Below, piece after piece: positions 19,290 through 27,979 of a stretch of 64,000 bases of DNA. The notes below the pieces were generated by a model. It saw only the letters and a list, made by a program, of their open reading frames with translations. It was not told the DNA's origin and did not search any database. This DNA comes from Candidatus Rokuibacteriota bacterium (GTDB taxonomy: Bacteria; Methylomirabilota; Methylomirabilia; Rokubacteriales; CSP1-6). A program made the position numbers and the translations under genes. Where the stretch lies: contig JACPIQ010000063.1 in the NCBI GenBank assembly GCA_016188005.1, positions 23,843-87,842 on the forward strand. Reading direction: 5' to 3'. Positions within the stretch are counted from its first letter, which is position 1, and each line of letters begins with the position of its first letter.

Positions 19290-19801
19290 TATCGCCTGAC
19301 CTCCTCGGCGCCGGCCCCCGCCAGGAGCGTCTGGACGTCCCCGGCCCGGTCGGGCGGGCAGGCCACCGCCACGCCGAAGCGGTCCAGCGTGAAGCGCGGG
19401 TCGTAGGTGGGCGAGGGACGGAGCTTCGGCAGGCGGCCCAGGACCAGCAGGGCCAGGAGCGTCGCGAGCCCTCCGAACAGGATCGTCAGCTCGAAGCCGA
19501 TGATGACGAAGGGCGGGATCGAGACCGGGTGCTTGCCGCCGGTGACGAGCTCCCACTTGAGCGACGACCAGATGGTGAGGAAGAAGCCGGTGGCCGTGCC
19601 GGTGACGCCCCCGATCAGGGTGAACAGCCGGACCCGGCTCAGCGGCCGGACGCGCTCCACCTCTTCCTCGATCTCCTCCACCGGCACCGGCGAGTACACC
19701 GTCAGGTCGGCGAAGCCGCGCTGCCTGAGGTCGCGGATGGCCTGCAGCGTGGTGTCCACGTGGGCGAAGACGCCGAGCACGCTCGTGGTCTCGGCGGCCA
19801 T
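19289..19801 (-). CDS. actD: Alternative complex III subunit ActD (DUF3341)
   Basis: The 170-aa protein has a short N-terminal cytoplasmic region (LGVFAHVDTTLQAIRDLRQRGF) and two transmembrane helices (about residues 58-80 and 98-122). The C-terminal tail ends in a ferredoxin-like repeat of the first part (FGVAVACPPDRAGDVQTLL). This is the standard architecture of DUF3341/ActD, a small accessory subunit without cofactors. It sits between actC and actE. Confidence 0.9.
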   Translation of the reverse strand: MAAETTSVLGVFAHVDTTLQAIRDLRQRGFADLTVYSPVPVEEIEEEVERVRPLSRVRLFTLIGGVTGTATGFFLTIWSSLKWELVTGGKHPVSIPPFVIIGFELTILFGGLATLLALLVLGRLPKLRPSPTYDPRFTLDRFGVAVACPPDRAGDVQTLLAGAGAEEVRR

Positions 19802-19802
19802 G

Positions 19803-21164
19803 CTAGTGCCCTCCCCCGTGGGCGTCGTGCTTCCGGGGGTGCTTCAGGGGGTGCGCCAGCACCTCCTTCACCTCCACGATGGACAGGGACGGCATGACCC
19901 TGATGAAGCCGAGGAAGAGGAGGAAGAACCACGCGAAGGAGCCGACGATGATCGCCGAGTCGGTGAGGGTCGGCACGTAGGTGCCCCAGGTGTACGGGTA
20001 GAAGTCGTGGGCCAGCCCGGGGACGATGATGTTGAAGCGCTCGAACCACATCCCGATCAGCACGAGGATGGAGGCCACGTAGAGGATCCCCACGTGGGTC
20101 CGGGCCCGCTTCCAGAAGAAGATCAGCGGGACCACGCTGTTGCAGAAGTACATGAGCCAGTACGCCCAGGCGTACTGCTTCGTGGCCTTGGCGAACACCG
20201 AGGCCCGCTCGAAGTGGTCGCCGCTGTACCAGGCCGTGAAGACCTCGCAGGCGTAGAAGTAGGTGAGCACGAGACTCGTGACCAGGATCAGCTTGGCCAT
20301 GGCGTCCAGGTGCTTGTCCGTGATGTAGGTGTACCAGTCGAAGAGGTAGCGCATGGGCAGGATGAGGATGAGCACCATGGCGAAGCCCGAGAAGATGGCC
20401 CCGTCCACGAAGAACGGCGCGAAGAGCGTCGAGTGCCAGCCGGGAACCAGCGCCATGGCGAAATCGAACGACACGACGCTGTGCACCGACAGCACCAGCG
20501 GCGTCGCCAGGGCCGCGAAGAGGCCGTAGGCGCGGCGGTAGTGGCGCCACTGCGAGTCCGAGCCCTCCCAGCCCAGGGCGAGCACGGCGTAGATCCGCCG
20601 CTTGACGCCGGTGGCGCTGTCACGCAGGGCCGCGATGTCCGGCACCAGCCCGATGACGAAGAAGACGAGGCTGATGGTGAGGTACGTCGAGATGGCGAAC
20701 ACGTCCCAGACCAGCGGGGACTTGAAGTTGGGCCAGAGGTAGCGCTGGTTCGGGTAGGGCATGAGCCAGTAGGCGAACCACATGCGCCCGGCGTGGATGA
20801 GCGGGAAGAGCCCGGCGGTCATGACCGCGAAGATCGTCATGGCCTCCGCGCCCCGGTAGATGGAGGTCCGCCACTTCGCGCGGAAGAGGTAGAGCACGGC
20901 GGAGATCAGCGTACCGGCGTGTCCGATGCCGATCCAGAACACGAACGTGGTGATGTACATGGCCCACATCTGGGGCGTCCGCTTGCCGGCCGCGCCCATG
21001 CCCACGTAGATCTGCCATGGCCACGCGGCGAGACCGGCCGCCAGCGTCAGCCCCACCAGGCACATCCAGGCGAAGTAGGTGTTGCCGGGCATGCCGACGG
21101 TGCGGATGACGTCGCGGTTCACGTCGGCCCAGCTGGCGTCCGCGCTCTTGCCCTGGAAGTTCAT
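19803..21164 (-). CDS. actC: Alternative complex III NrfD-like quinol subunit ActC
   Basis: Polytopic NrfD/PsrC-family protein of 453 aa, expected to hold the quinol-oxidation site. Characteristic stretches are MWAMYITTFVFWIGIGHAG, SAVLYLFRAKWRTSIYRGAEAM-like sequence, LSVHSVVSFDFAMALVPGW and FAWFFLLFLGFIRVMPSLS. The ATG (21162-21164) overlaps the actB stop as ATGA. The C-terminal tail is His-rich (HPRKHDAHGGGH). No covalent cofactor is expected. Confidence 0.93.
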   Translation of the reverse strand: MNFQGKSADASWADVNRDVIRTVGMPGNTYFAWMCLVGLTLAAGLAAWPWQIYVGMGAAGKRTPQMWAMYITTFVFWIGIGHAGTLISAVLYLFRAKWRTSIYRGAEAMTIFAVMTAGLFPLIHAGRMWFAYWLMPYPNQRYLWPNFKSPLVWDVFAISTYLTISLVFFVIGLVPDIAALRDSATGVKRRIYAVLALGWEGSDSQWRHYRRAYGLFAALATPLVLSVHSVVSFDFAMALVPGWHSTLFAPFFVDGAIFSGFAMVLILILPMRYLFDWYTYITDKHLDAMAKLILVTSLVLTYFYACEVFTAWYSGDHFERASVFAKATKQYAWAYWLMYFCNSVVPLIFFWKRARTHVGILYVASILVLIGMWFERFNIIVPGLAHDFYPYTWGTYVPTLTDSAIIVGSFAWFFLLFLGFIRVMPSLSIVEVKEVLAHPLKHPRKHDAHGGGH

Positions 21165-24145
21165 GCCTTGTGGCCCTTCGCCGGGGCGAGATCGCGCCCC
21201 CGGATGACCTTCTTGAGGTACGTCACCGCGGGCTGCGTGCCCAGCTCCTCCAGCACGTGGTAGCCGCGGGGCGAGCGGGAGAGCCGGGACACCGCGGCCC
21301 GGTCGTCCTTGAGATCGCCAAAGGTGATGGCCTGGGTGGGACAGGTCTCCTGGCAGGCCGTCCGGATCTCGCCGTCGCGGACCGGCCGGTTCTCGTCCCG
21401 GGCGGCGTCCTTGCCCTGGAGGATGCGCTGGACGCACATGGTGCACTTCTCCATGACGCCCAGCTGCCGCACGGTGACCTCCGGGTTGAGCTGGAGATCC
21501 AGCGGCGCCGGGAACGTGTAGTAGAACCAGTTGAAGCGCCGCACGTGGTACGGGCAGTTGTTGCCGCAGTACCGGGTGCCGACGCAACGGTTGTAGACCT
21601 GCCCGTTGAGGCCCTCCTGCGTATGGTAGGCCGCGTACACCGGGCACACCGGCTCGCACGGAGCCACGCCGCAGTGCTGGCAGAACATGGGCAGGAAGAT
21701 GTTCTCGGGGTGGCCGGCCTGCCCTTCCTCCCAGCGCTCGAGCCGGAGCCAGTGCTGGTCTCTCCCGTAGGCGACCTGCTCCCGGCCGACCACGGGGACG
21801 TTGTTCTCGGCGACGCAGGCGACGACGCAGGCCTGGCAGCCCGTGCACCGGTCGAGGTCCACCGCCATCCCCCAGCGGTGCTCAGGGTACCGGACCTGCG
21901 GGTACATGCTCGGGTGGCTCGCATGCTCCGGCGGGCGCCCGCGCAGCTCCATCTCCCTGGCGGCGCCCAGCGGCACGTGCTGGGCCAGCTCGCGGTCGTC
22001 CTGGTCATGCGTGGACTGCGGGATGGCCAGCGGGCGCCGGGCCCCGGTCCTCGCCAGCTCGACGGTGACGGCCAGGTGTGGCAAGCCACCGGACTGGGCC
22101 TCGGGCGCGGCCGCCAGGAGTCGCATGGGATTGGCGCCGGCGTTGAGCCCCCGCTCCCGCGCGTAGAGCCCCCCCCACTCGTGCCCCTGCCCCATGGCCA
22201 CGGCCACGGCACCCGGGTGCAGGGAGTCCGACGGATAGGCCGGCAACTCGATCTTGCCGTGAGGCGAGGTGAGCGTCACGACATCCCCCCGGCTCAGGCC
22301 GAGTCTCCGCGCCGTCTCGGCCGGGACCTCCACCCAGCCGTCCCAGGTGATCTGGGTCATGCTGTCCGGCGCCTCCTGCAGCCACGCCCGGTCAGCCCCG
22401 CGGCCGTCGTAGAAGCGCGCGGAGGGATAGACGAGCAACGCGTGCGAGCCTGCACCCTCGAGCCTGGCAGGCTCGGCCTTGATGCGGCCGGCCTCCGGCC
22501 TGAGCACCACGGGCGGCGCCGCGGTCTGTCGGAAGGCGCCGCCCTTGCGGAGCGACTCCTCCCAGAAGGCGTCGAACTCCTTGTCGCGGCGGGCCGGCGG
22601 GGCCAGCCCCTTCCACTGCGCCTTGACGAGCTCCTGGAAGGTCGGCCAGGGCAGCGGCCCCTTGCCCGGCTCGCTGCCCAGCACCTGCCGCCCGAGCGAG
22701 AGGAGAAGGTCGCCCACGCTCTTGGCCTCCACCGGCTTGCCCTCGATCTCCACGGGGCCCATGGTCGGCTGCATGAGGCCCACGACCCCTTCCTCGGCGA
22801 CGTAGTCGCCCCAGGACTCGAGCCAGTGAAGCGCCGGCAGCGCCACGTGCGCCCTCGCCGCGGTCTCGCTCGGGCGGTTGGCGAGGCTCACCACCAGCGG
22901 CACCTTGGCGAGTGCCTCCGCGAAGCCGGCCTTGAGCGGCATCGTGTACACCGGATTCACGTCGCCGAGCAGCAGCACCTCGATCTCGCCCCTGCCCATG
23001 GCCTGGGTGAGGGAGACCATGTCCGCGTAGGAGCTCGCCAGGCCGAGGACCGAGTCGTTGCCGAAGCGGATGCGCGTGCCGAGCGCCCCCACCGCCGCGT
23101 TGAGGAGGTTGATGGCGACCTGCGTCTCGGTGGCGTTGCCCGCCGAGACGCCGACGCCGCCGCCGATGGCCAGTCCCCCCTTCGAAGCCGCGAGGTCGTG
23201 GGCGATCTCCCCGAGGGTGGCGGCCTCCACTCCGGAGGCGGCCGCCGCGCGAGCCACGTCCACCCCCTGCACCGCAGCGCCGAGTGTCTTCGTGTCGGCC
23301 CCTGGCGCCTGCAGCCCGGCGTCCAGGATCACCTTCAGCATCGCCAGGGCCAGCAGGCCTTCGGTCCCCGGGGCGTTGCGCACCCACCGATCGGCATTGG
23401 CCGCGGTCACCGACAGCCGGGGCTCGACGTGGACGAAGGTGCCCGCGCGGCCATGGGCGAAGGCGTGCATCCGCGCGAAGTCTCCCGCGTAGCCCACGGG
23501 CGACAGCCACGTCTCGAGGAAGTCCGCCCCGAAGGAGAGGAGGTAGGCGGCCTCGCCGATCAGGTAGTCCGGGATCGCCTCGCGCCCGAAGGCGATGCGG
23601 TTCGCGGCACGGATCGGCTCGTAGCCGAGGGGCTCGTAGGCCACGCGGGGCCGGGCGCCGAGCGCCTTGCCCCACTCGTCCATGAGCCGGGCCAGGCTGC
23701 CCGTCTCGAGCCCGGTGACCAGCGCGATCTTGCCTCCCTGGCGCGCCCCGGTCAGGGCCGCCAGCTTGTCGACGACTGCCTTCTCGGCCTCCTCCCACTT
23801 GGCGGGCTTGCCGCCCACGAGGGCGCCGCGCAAGCGGTCGGGATGGTAGAGCCCCTGCAGCGCCGAGTGGCCGCGGATGCACAGGGCGCCGGCATTGACG
23901 GGATGGTCCGGGTTGCCCTCGAGCTTGATCACGCGACCGTCGCGGTTCTTCGCGATAGCGCCGCAGCCGGCGGGGCACTCCCGGCAGACGGTGGAAAAGT
24001 ACGCGGGGATCCCTGGGACGATGTTCTCCGGCGGGGAGACGTGCGGCCGCAGCCACTCCGCCCCCTGGCCGCAGCCGCCCGCCGCCGTCGCAGCGCCCGA
24101 TGCGGCCACGATCTTGAGAAACGCCCGCCGGTCAATGCCGCTCAT
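21161..24145 (-). CDS. actB: Alternative complex III iron-sulfur subunit ActB
   Basis: Large 994-aa fusion. The N-terminus has a twin-arginine signal (DRRAFLKIVAASGAA). A long molybdopterin-oxidoreductase-like domain follows, in which CRECPAGCGAIAKNRDGR and ALCIRGH keep cluster-type cysteines. The C-terminal ferredoxin domain has DRCTGCQACVVACVAENN, CQHCGVAPCEPVCP, CVGTRYCGNNCPYHVRR and CTMCVQRI, enough for four Fe-S clusters. It would carry electrons from the quinol site on the periplasmic side. It overlaps actA and actC by ATGA. Confidence 0.94.
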   Translation of the reverse strand: MSGIDRRAFLKIVAASGAATAAGGCGQGAEWLRPHVSPPENIVPGIPAYFSTVCRECPAGCGAIAKNRDGRVIKLEGNPDHPVNAGALCIRGHSALQGLYHPDRLRGALVGGKPAKWEEAEKAVVDKLAALTGARQGGKIALVTGLETGSLARLMDEWGKALGARPRVAYEPLGYEPIRAANRIAFGREAIPDYLIGEAAYLLSFGADFLETWLSPVGYAGDFARMHAFAHGRAGTFVHVEPRLSVTAANADRWVRNAPGTEGLLALAMLKVILDAGLQAPGADTKTLGAAVQGVDVARAAAASGVEAATLGEIAHDLAASKGGLAIGGGVGVSAGNATETQVAINLLNAAVGALGTRIRFGNDSVLGLASSYADMVSLTQAMGRGEIEVLLLGDVNPVYTMPLKAGFAEALAKVPLVVSLANRPSETAARAHVALPALHWLESWGDYVAEEGVVGLMQPTMGPVEIEGKPVEAKSVGDLLLSLGRQVLGSEPGKGPLPWPTFQELVKAQWKGLAPPARRDKEFDAFWEESLRKGGAFRQTAAPPVVLRPEAGRIKAEPARLEGAGSHALLVYPSARFYDGRGADRAWLQEAPDSMTQITWDGWVEVPAETARRLGLSRGDVVTLTSPHGKIELPAYPSDSLHPGAVAVAMGQGHEWGGLYARERGLNAGANPMRLLAAAPEAQSGGLPHLAVTVELARTGARRPLAIPQSTHDQDDRELAQHVPLGAAREMELRGRPPEHASHPSMYPQVRYPEHRWGMAVDLDRCTGCQACVVACVAENNVPVVGREQVAYGRDQHWLRLERWEEGQAGHPENIFLPMFCQHCGVAPCEPVCPVYAAYHTQEGLNGQVYNRCVGTRYCGNNCPYHVRRFNWFYYTFPAPLDLQLNPEVTVRQLGVMEKCTMCVQRILQGKDAARDENRPVRDGEIRTACQETCPTQAITFGDLKDDRAAVSRLSRSPRGYHVLEELGTQPAVTYLKKVIRGRDLAPAKGHKA

Positions 24146-24540
24146 CGCCTCTCCGTCTCTCGGGGGTTTTCGGCCCTGATGTCGCTCTTGTGCGGGAAGG
24201 AGACGTACTCCGGAACCTCGAAGATCCGCACCCAGGGCATCTGCGTCTGCGCCGCCACGTAGCCGGCCAGCTTGTGGATCTCCGGCCGGTCGGCCGCCGT
24301 CACCGCATGGCAACTGAAGCAGCGCGCCACGGAGGGGATGTCCGCCGCGGCGCCGCGCCGCGCGCCCGCGTGACAGTACTGGCAATCCGTCTTGTACTGG
24401 CCGGCATGGGTCGCGTGGCTGAAGCTGATGGGCTGGACCGGCCCCGGCGCCGCGCTCAGCGCGCCCCCGGGTCGGGAGAGGAAGAGGAGGGTGGCCAGGA
24501 GCACCAGGCCCAGCACTCCCACGGCCATCTTGCCCGACAT
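24142..24540 (-). CDS. actA: Short ActA-like dihaem cytochrome c subunit
   Basis: First gene of the ACIII operon, 132 aa. An N-terminal anchor (MAVGVLGLVLLATLLFL) precedes two haem sites, CQYCH and CFSCH, in a class III cytochrome-like stretch with SFSHATHAGQYKTDC. Known ActA proteins are longer and carry more CxxCH motifs. This one stops soon after FEVPEYVSFPHKSDI, where the next haem-binding half is usually found. No CxxCH occurs in the other frames before actB, which argues against a simple frameshift. The start is the ATG 24538-24540, with GAGGAG 13 bases upstream. Confidence 0.82.
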   Translation of the reverse strand: MSGKMAVGVLGLVLLATLLFLSRPGGALSAAPGPVQPISFSHATHAGQYKTDCQYCHAGARRGAAADIPSVARCFSCHAVTAADRPEIHKLAGYVAAQTQMPWVRIFEVPEYVSFPHKSDIRAENPRETERR

Positions 24541-24644
24541 CGACGCTCGCACACTCCTCGCGCAGCATGGCGCGCCACCTGATTTGCCTCGGGAGCTCCA
24601 GACGGACGGCACACGACATCGGTCGTCCAGAAAACCTCGTGCAC

Positions 24645-24672
24645 CGTATCACGCGGGAAAAGTTGGTGTCAA
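24645..24672 (-). promoter_or_regulatory. Candidate promoter of the act operon
   Basis: The minus strand has a perfect TTGACA (24667-24672) and, 16 bases on, GATACG (24645-24650), a 3/6 -10 match. The -35 lies over the hemL stop codon, so act transcription could start inside the end of the upstream gene. About 100 bases of leader would precede actA. Confidence 0.45.
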
Positions 24673-26213
24673 GAGGCCATGGCCTCGCGACAGGCGCGGC
24701 CGACCTGGGCGAGGTCGGCGTCGGTGTGCACCAGCGAGACGAAGGCTGCCTCGAACTGGGAAGGGGCGAGAAAGACGCCGCGCGAGAGCATCCCGTGGAA
24801 GTAGCGCGCGTAGCGCGCGGTGTCCGCGCGCCGGGCTGAGGCGTAGTCCGTCACGGGGCCCTCGGTGAAGAAACACGTGAGCATGGAGCCGACCCGGTTG
24901 ATCGTGACCGGCACCCGCGCGGCGGCTGCCCCCTCACGGAGTCCCCGCTCGAGCCGCGCCCCGAGGCGCTCGAGGCGCTCGTACACCCCGGGCTCCTCGA
25001 GGGCGCGGAGCGTGGCCAGCCCGGCCGCCACGGCCAGGGGGTTGCCCGAAAGCGTGCCTGCCTGGTAGACGCCACCCAGGGGCGCGATCCGGGCCATCAG
25101 CTCGCGGGAGCCACCGTAGGCGCCCACGGGCAAGCCCCCGCCGATGATCTTGCCGAGGCAGGTGAGGTCGGGCCGCACGCCGTAGAGCGCCTGGGCGCCT
25201 CCGTGGGCCACGCGGAAGCCCGTGATCACCTCGTCGAAGAGAAGCAGCGCCCCGTGCTGCGTGCACAGCCGCCGCAGCCCCTGCAGGTAGCCGGGCGCGG
25301 GCGGGACCACGCCCATGTTGCCGGCCACCGGCTCCACCACCACCGCCGCCACCTCCCGCCCCCGCTCGGCCATCACGCGCTCGACCGCCGGGAGATCGTT
25401 GAAGGGCAGCGCCATCGTGAGGGCCGCAAGCGCCTGGGGAACGCCGAGGGAATCCGGCACGCCAAACGTGGCGCCGCCGGAGCCGGCCTTGACCAGGAGG
25501 CTGTCGGCGTGGCCGTGATAGCAGCCGTCGAACTTGATGATCACGTCGCGTCCGGTGGCGCCGCGCGCGAGGCGAATGGCGCTCATGGCCGCCTCGGTCC
25601 CCGAGGAGACCAGGCGGACCATCTCCATCGAGGGCACGGCCCGGCCGATGCGCTCGGCCATCTCCACCTCGGCCCCCGTGGGGGCGCCGTAGCTCGTGCC
25701 GTGCCGCGCGGCAGCCATCACCGCCTTGACCACTGCCGGCGCGGCGTGACCCAGGATCAGCGGGCCCCAGGAGCCCAGGAAGTCGATGTAGCTGCGGCCG
25801 TCCACGTCCACGAGCCGCGCCCCCGCGGCGCGCGCCACGAAGAAGGGGGAGCCACCGACGCCCCGGAAGGCACGCACGGGGCTGTTCACCCCGCCGGGAA
25901 TAACCCGCTGGGCGCTCTCGAAGAGCGTCGAAGACGCTGCGGCGGTTTGTTCGGGATGCTTGAACGTGGATGACTTCGCGTTGCGGTTGGGCCTCTTCGC
26001 GCCTTTGGCGGTCTCTTCAGGACGCTTGAATGTGGATGACTTCGCGCTGCGGTTCGGCCTCTTCGCGCCTGCGGCGCTCTGTTGCGGATGCCTGAATGTG
26101 GATGACTTCGCGCTGCGGTTCGGCCTCTTCGCGCCTGCGGCGGTCTCTTCAGGACGCTTGAATGTGGATGACTTCGGGTTGCGGTTCGGCCTCTTCGCGC
26201 CTTTGGCGCTCAT
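24669..26213 (-). CDS. hemL: Glutamate-1-semialdehyde 2,1-aminomutase with repeat-encoded N-terminal extension
   Basis: PLP/PMP enzyme making 5-aminolevulinate from glutamate-1-semialdehyde (C5 haem pathway, with HemA here). From about residue 93 the protein is a normal Hem[55 protein letters not shown] and the PLP lysine in [17 protein letters not shown]. The first 90 residues are four copies of a 22-residue repeat (core AKRPNR..KSSTF). No in-frame ATG, GTG or TTG was found between the repeat and the HemL core. The only evident start is therefore the ATG at 26211-26213, which overlaps the upstream stop as ATGA. Total 514 aa versus about 430 for the family. Confidence 0.92.
   Translation of the reverse strand: MSAKGAKRPNRNPKSSTFKRPEETAAGAKRPNRSAKSSTFRHPQQSAAGAKRPNRSAKSSTFKRPEETAKGAKRPNRNAKSSTFKHPEQTAAASSTLFESAQRVIPGGVNSPVRAFRGVGGSPFFVARAAGARLVDVDGRSYIDFLGSWGPLILGHAAPAVVKAVMAAARHGTSYGAPTGAEVEMAERIGRAVPSMEMVRLVSSGTEAAMSAIRLARGATGRDVIIKFDGCYHGHADSLLVKAGSGGATFGVPDSLGVPQALAALTMALPFNDLPAVERVMAERGREVAAVVVEPVAGNMGVVPPAPGYLQGLRRLCTQHGALLLFDEVITGFRVAHGGAQALYGVRPDLTCLGKIIGGGLPVGAYGGSRELMARIAPLGGVYQAGTLSGNPLAVAAGLATLRALEEPGVYERLERLGARLERGLREGAAAARVPVTINRVGSMLTCFFTEGPVTDYASARRADTARYARYFHGMLSRGVFLAPSQFEAAFVSLVHTDADLAQVGRACREAMAS
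25944..26213 (-). repeat. Four tandem 66-bp AKRPNR repeats fused to hemL
   Basis: Four in-frame 66-bp units encode variants of GAKRPNRxxKSSTFxxPxxx, 22 residues each. The first starts with [11 protein letters not shown] directly on the ATGA overlap with the upstream gene. Units differ mainly in the Asn/Ser pair and in the RPEET / HPQQS / HPEQT ends. The same unit occurs once between hslV and hslU and several times upstream of pdxS. The repeat peptide is strongly basic and is probably disordered. Confidence 0.92.
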
Positions 26214-26692
26214 CGGGCGGTGACCGGGAGGGTCAGGGCGGTCGGGACGAAGTCGCGCCGCGCGGGCTCCCAGGTGAAGGCGCTGGCGCCCGCCAGCCTC
26301 CGCTCGATGATGGACAGCACCACGTAAACGGCCTCGGGGTAGGTCGGCTCGCCGTTGATCAGCGCATTTCGCTTGTCCGTGTCGGAGAAGTACGCGCCCG
26401 TGTCGATGTGCGAGTGGTAGATGGTCGCCACGCGGTAGCCCTCGGCCTCTCGGCGTCCGATGGTGAGAAGATCTCGCGGATCGATGTAGTAGGCGGTCCT
26501 CGCGTCGCGAGGATACCGGGCCGGGTCCTTCGTGTTCAGCTCGTTCTGGATGTTGCGGCACGGCAGGAGCAGGCGCTCCTCCGGCAGCGACAGCCGGACG
26601 AGGACGACGCCACAGCACTCGGCCGGGTACTCGGCGATGGCCTGCTCCTGGACCCGGGCGATCTCCTCGCCCGTGAGGATGACGCGGCTCAG
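26210..26692 (-). CDS. JAMM/MPN+ metalloprotease, Mec-like, probable CTG start
   Basis: 160-aa M67-family isopeptidase-like protein. The catalytic Glu is in YPAECCG (E25) and the zinc motif is H93-S-H95, then S103 and D106 ([14 protein letters not shown]). In the CysO pathway, Mec cleaves cysteine from the CysO-cysteine adduct. I place the start at CTG 26690-26692. No ATG, GTG or TTG lies between the upstream in-frame TAG and the motif-bearing core. CTG also forms a CTGA overlap with the carrier gene's stop, like its ATGA/GTGA neighbours, and GAGGGA lies 5 bases upstream. The next GTG (26429-26431) would remove the catalytic Glu. Confidence 0.85.
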   Translation of the reverse strand: MSRVILTGEEIARVQEQAIAEYPAECCGVVLVRLSLPEERLLLPCRNIQNELNTKDPARYPRDARTAYYIDPRDLLTIGRREAEGYRVATIYHSHIDTGAYFSDTDKRNALINGEPTYPEAVYVVLSIIERRLAGASAFTWEPARRDFVPTALTLPVTAR

Positions 26693-26991
26693 CTCAGTCC
26701 CTCGACGCTATCGGGCCCGCCCCCGGCCAGGGCCGGAATGATCGAGACCTCGTCCCCGTCCTTGAGCGAGGTCTCGAGGCCCGCGAGGGCTTCAATGGCC
26801 TCGCTGTTCACGTAGATGTTCACGTGGTGGTGCACCTCACCTTGCTCGTTGCGCACGAGCCCTCGCAGGCCCTCGAACTCCGCCTCCAGCCCGTCCAGCA
26901 ACCCTCGGACGTCGGGGGCGTCCAGCGACACCCGGTCCCTGTTCTGGGTCGCCCTGCGAAAGGGCGTCGGGATGTAGACGTTGACCGTCAT
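26689..26991 (-). CDS. CysO/MoaD-like ubiquitin-fold sulfur carrier
   Basis: 100-aa beta-grasp protein, [16 protein letters not shown]... to [10 protein letters not shown], the normal end of a sulfur carrier whose C-terminal Gly is converted to thiocarboxylate. Here the Gly-Gly (residues 90-92 are GGG) is followed by about eight more residues, PDSVEGLS, so the protein would need trimming before activation. The JAMM protease encoded next is an obvious candidate, as in systems where a JAMM enzyme processes a carrier precursor. The gene lies directly after cysM. No E1-like MoeB/ThiF gene is in the window. Confidence 0.88.
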   Translation of the reverse strand: MTVNVYIPTPFRRATQNRDRVSLDAPDVRGLLDGLEAEFEGLRGLVRNEQGEVHHHVNIYVNSEAIEALAGLETSLKDGDEVSIIPALAGGGPDSVEGLS

Positions 26992-27006
26992 GGGGGCTCT
27001 CCCTTC

Positions 27007-27960
27007 TCAGAACGGCACGCTGAGATAGCGCTCCCCAGTATCGCATAGCACCGTGACCACCACGCGGCCCGCGGGCAGGCGGGCGGCGATCCGGCAGGCA
27101 GTCCAGACATTGGCCCCGGACGAGATGCCCACGAGGAGCCCCTCCTCCCGGGCCAGGCGGCCGCAGGTGGCGGTGGCGTCCTCGTCACTCACCTGCACGA
27201 TCTCGTCGAGGACCGCCCGGTTCAGCACGGCGGGCACGAAGGAGGCGCCGATGCCCTGGATGCCGTGGGGGCGCGCCTTGCCACCGGAGAGCACCGGCGA
27301 GCGCGCGGGCTCCACGCCGACGACGCGCACCCCCGGGACCTTCTCCTTGAGCACCTCGCCCACGCCCGTCACCGTGCCACCGGTCCCGATGCCGGCCACG
27401 AAGACGTGGACCCGCTCCTCGGTGGCCTCGAGGATCTCCAGCGCCGTCGTGCGTCGGTGGATGTCGGGGTTGACCGGATTGTCGAACTGCAGCGGCATGA
27501 AGTACTCCGGGTGCTCGCGCAGCAGCTCCTGGGCGGCGAAGACGGCGCCCGTCATCCCCTCGAGCGCGGGCGTGAGCCGGATCTCCGCCCCGTACCGGGC
27601 CAGGAGCCGCCGCCGCTCCACGCTCATGTCCTCCGGCATGGTGAGGATGAGCCGGTAGCCGCGCACGGCGCACACCATGGCCAGGCCGATGCCCGTGTTC
27701 CCGCTGGTGGGCTCCACCACGGTGGCGCCCGGCCGGAGGAGGCCGCGCCGCTCGGCGTCCTCCACCATGGCCAGAGCGATCCGGTCCTTGACGCTGCCGC
27801 CCGGGTTCAACGACTCCATCTTCGCCAGCACCGTGGCTCCGTCGGGCGCCGCGAGACGGTTGAGCCGCACCAGCGGCGTGCCCCCCACCACCTCGAGCAC
27901 CGACCCCGCGATTCGCGCCCGACCTCCGCCCCCCGGCCGCCTCTGCCCCATGGCTCCCAC
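27007..27960 (-). CDS. cysM: Cysteine synthase, CysM/CysK family
   Basis: PLP-dependent beta-replacement enzyme of 317 aa. The PLP lysine is in SLNPGGSVKDRIAL, the substrate loop is EPTSGNTGIGLA, and the phosphate-binding loop is AGIGTGGTVTGVG. Linkage to the CysO-like carrier and JAMM protease suggests the CysM branch, which uses thiocarboxylated carrier and O-phosphoserine as in Mycobacterium. Residues giving that preference cannot be settled by eye. The start is GTG 27958-27960 or ATG 27949-27951. An Rrf2 regulator lies just upstream. Confidence 0.9.
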   Translation of the reverse strand: MGAMGQRRPGGGGRARIAGSVLEVVGGTPLVRLNRLAAPDGATVLAKMESLNPGGSVKDRIALAMVEDAERRGLLRPGATVVEPTSGNTGIGLAMVCAVRGYRLILTMPEDMSVERRRLLARYGAEIRLTPALEGMTGAVFAAQELLREHPEYFMPLQFDNPVNPDIHRRTTALEILEATEERVHVFVAGIGTGGTVTGVGEVLKEKVPGVRVVGVEPARSPVLSGGKARPHGIQGIGASFVPAVLNRAVLDEIVQVSDEDATATCGRLAREEGLLVGISSGANVWTACRIAARLPAGRVVVTVLCDTGERYLSVPF

Positions 27961-27979
27961 GCGCCCCGGCCGCCGCCGG

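Noticed and set aside
24142..24145. Sec reading of the TGA at the end of actA
   Set aside because: The TGA is the ATGA overlap with actB and no hairpin or ActA-like sequence follows in that frame.
21170..24262. Long plus-strand open frame opposite actB
   Set aside because: High-GC codon-position shadow of actB on the other strand; no motifs or ribosome site.
25944..26213. CRISPR-like regular repeats
   Set aside because: Units are directly adjacent 66-bp tandem copies that are translated; there are no unique spacers and no cas genes.
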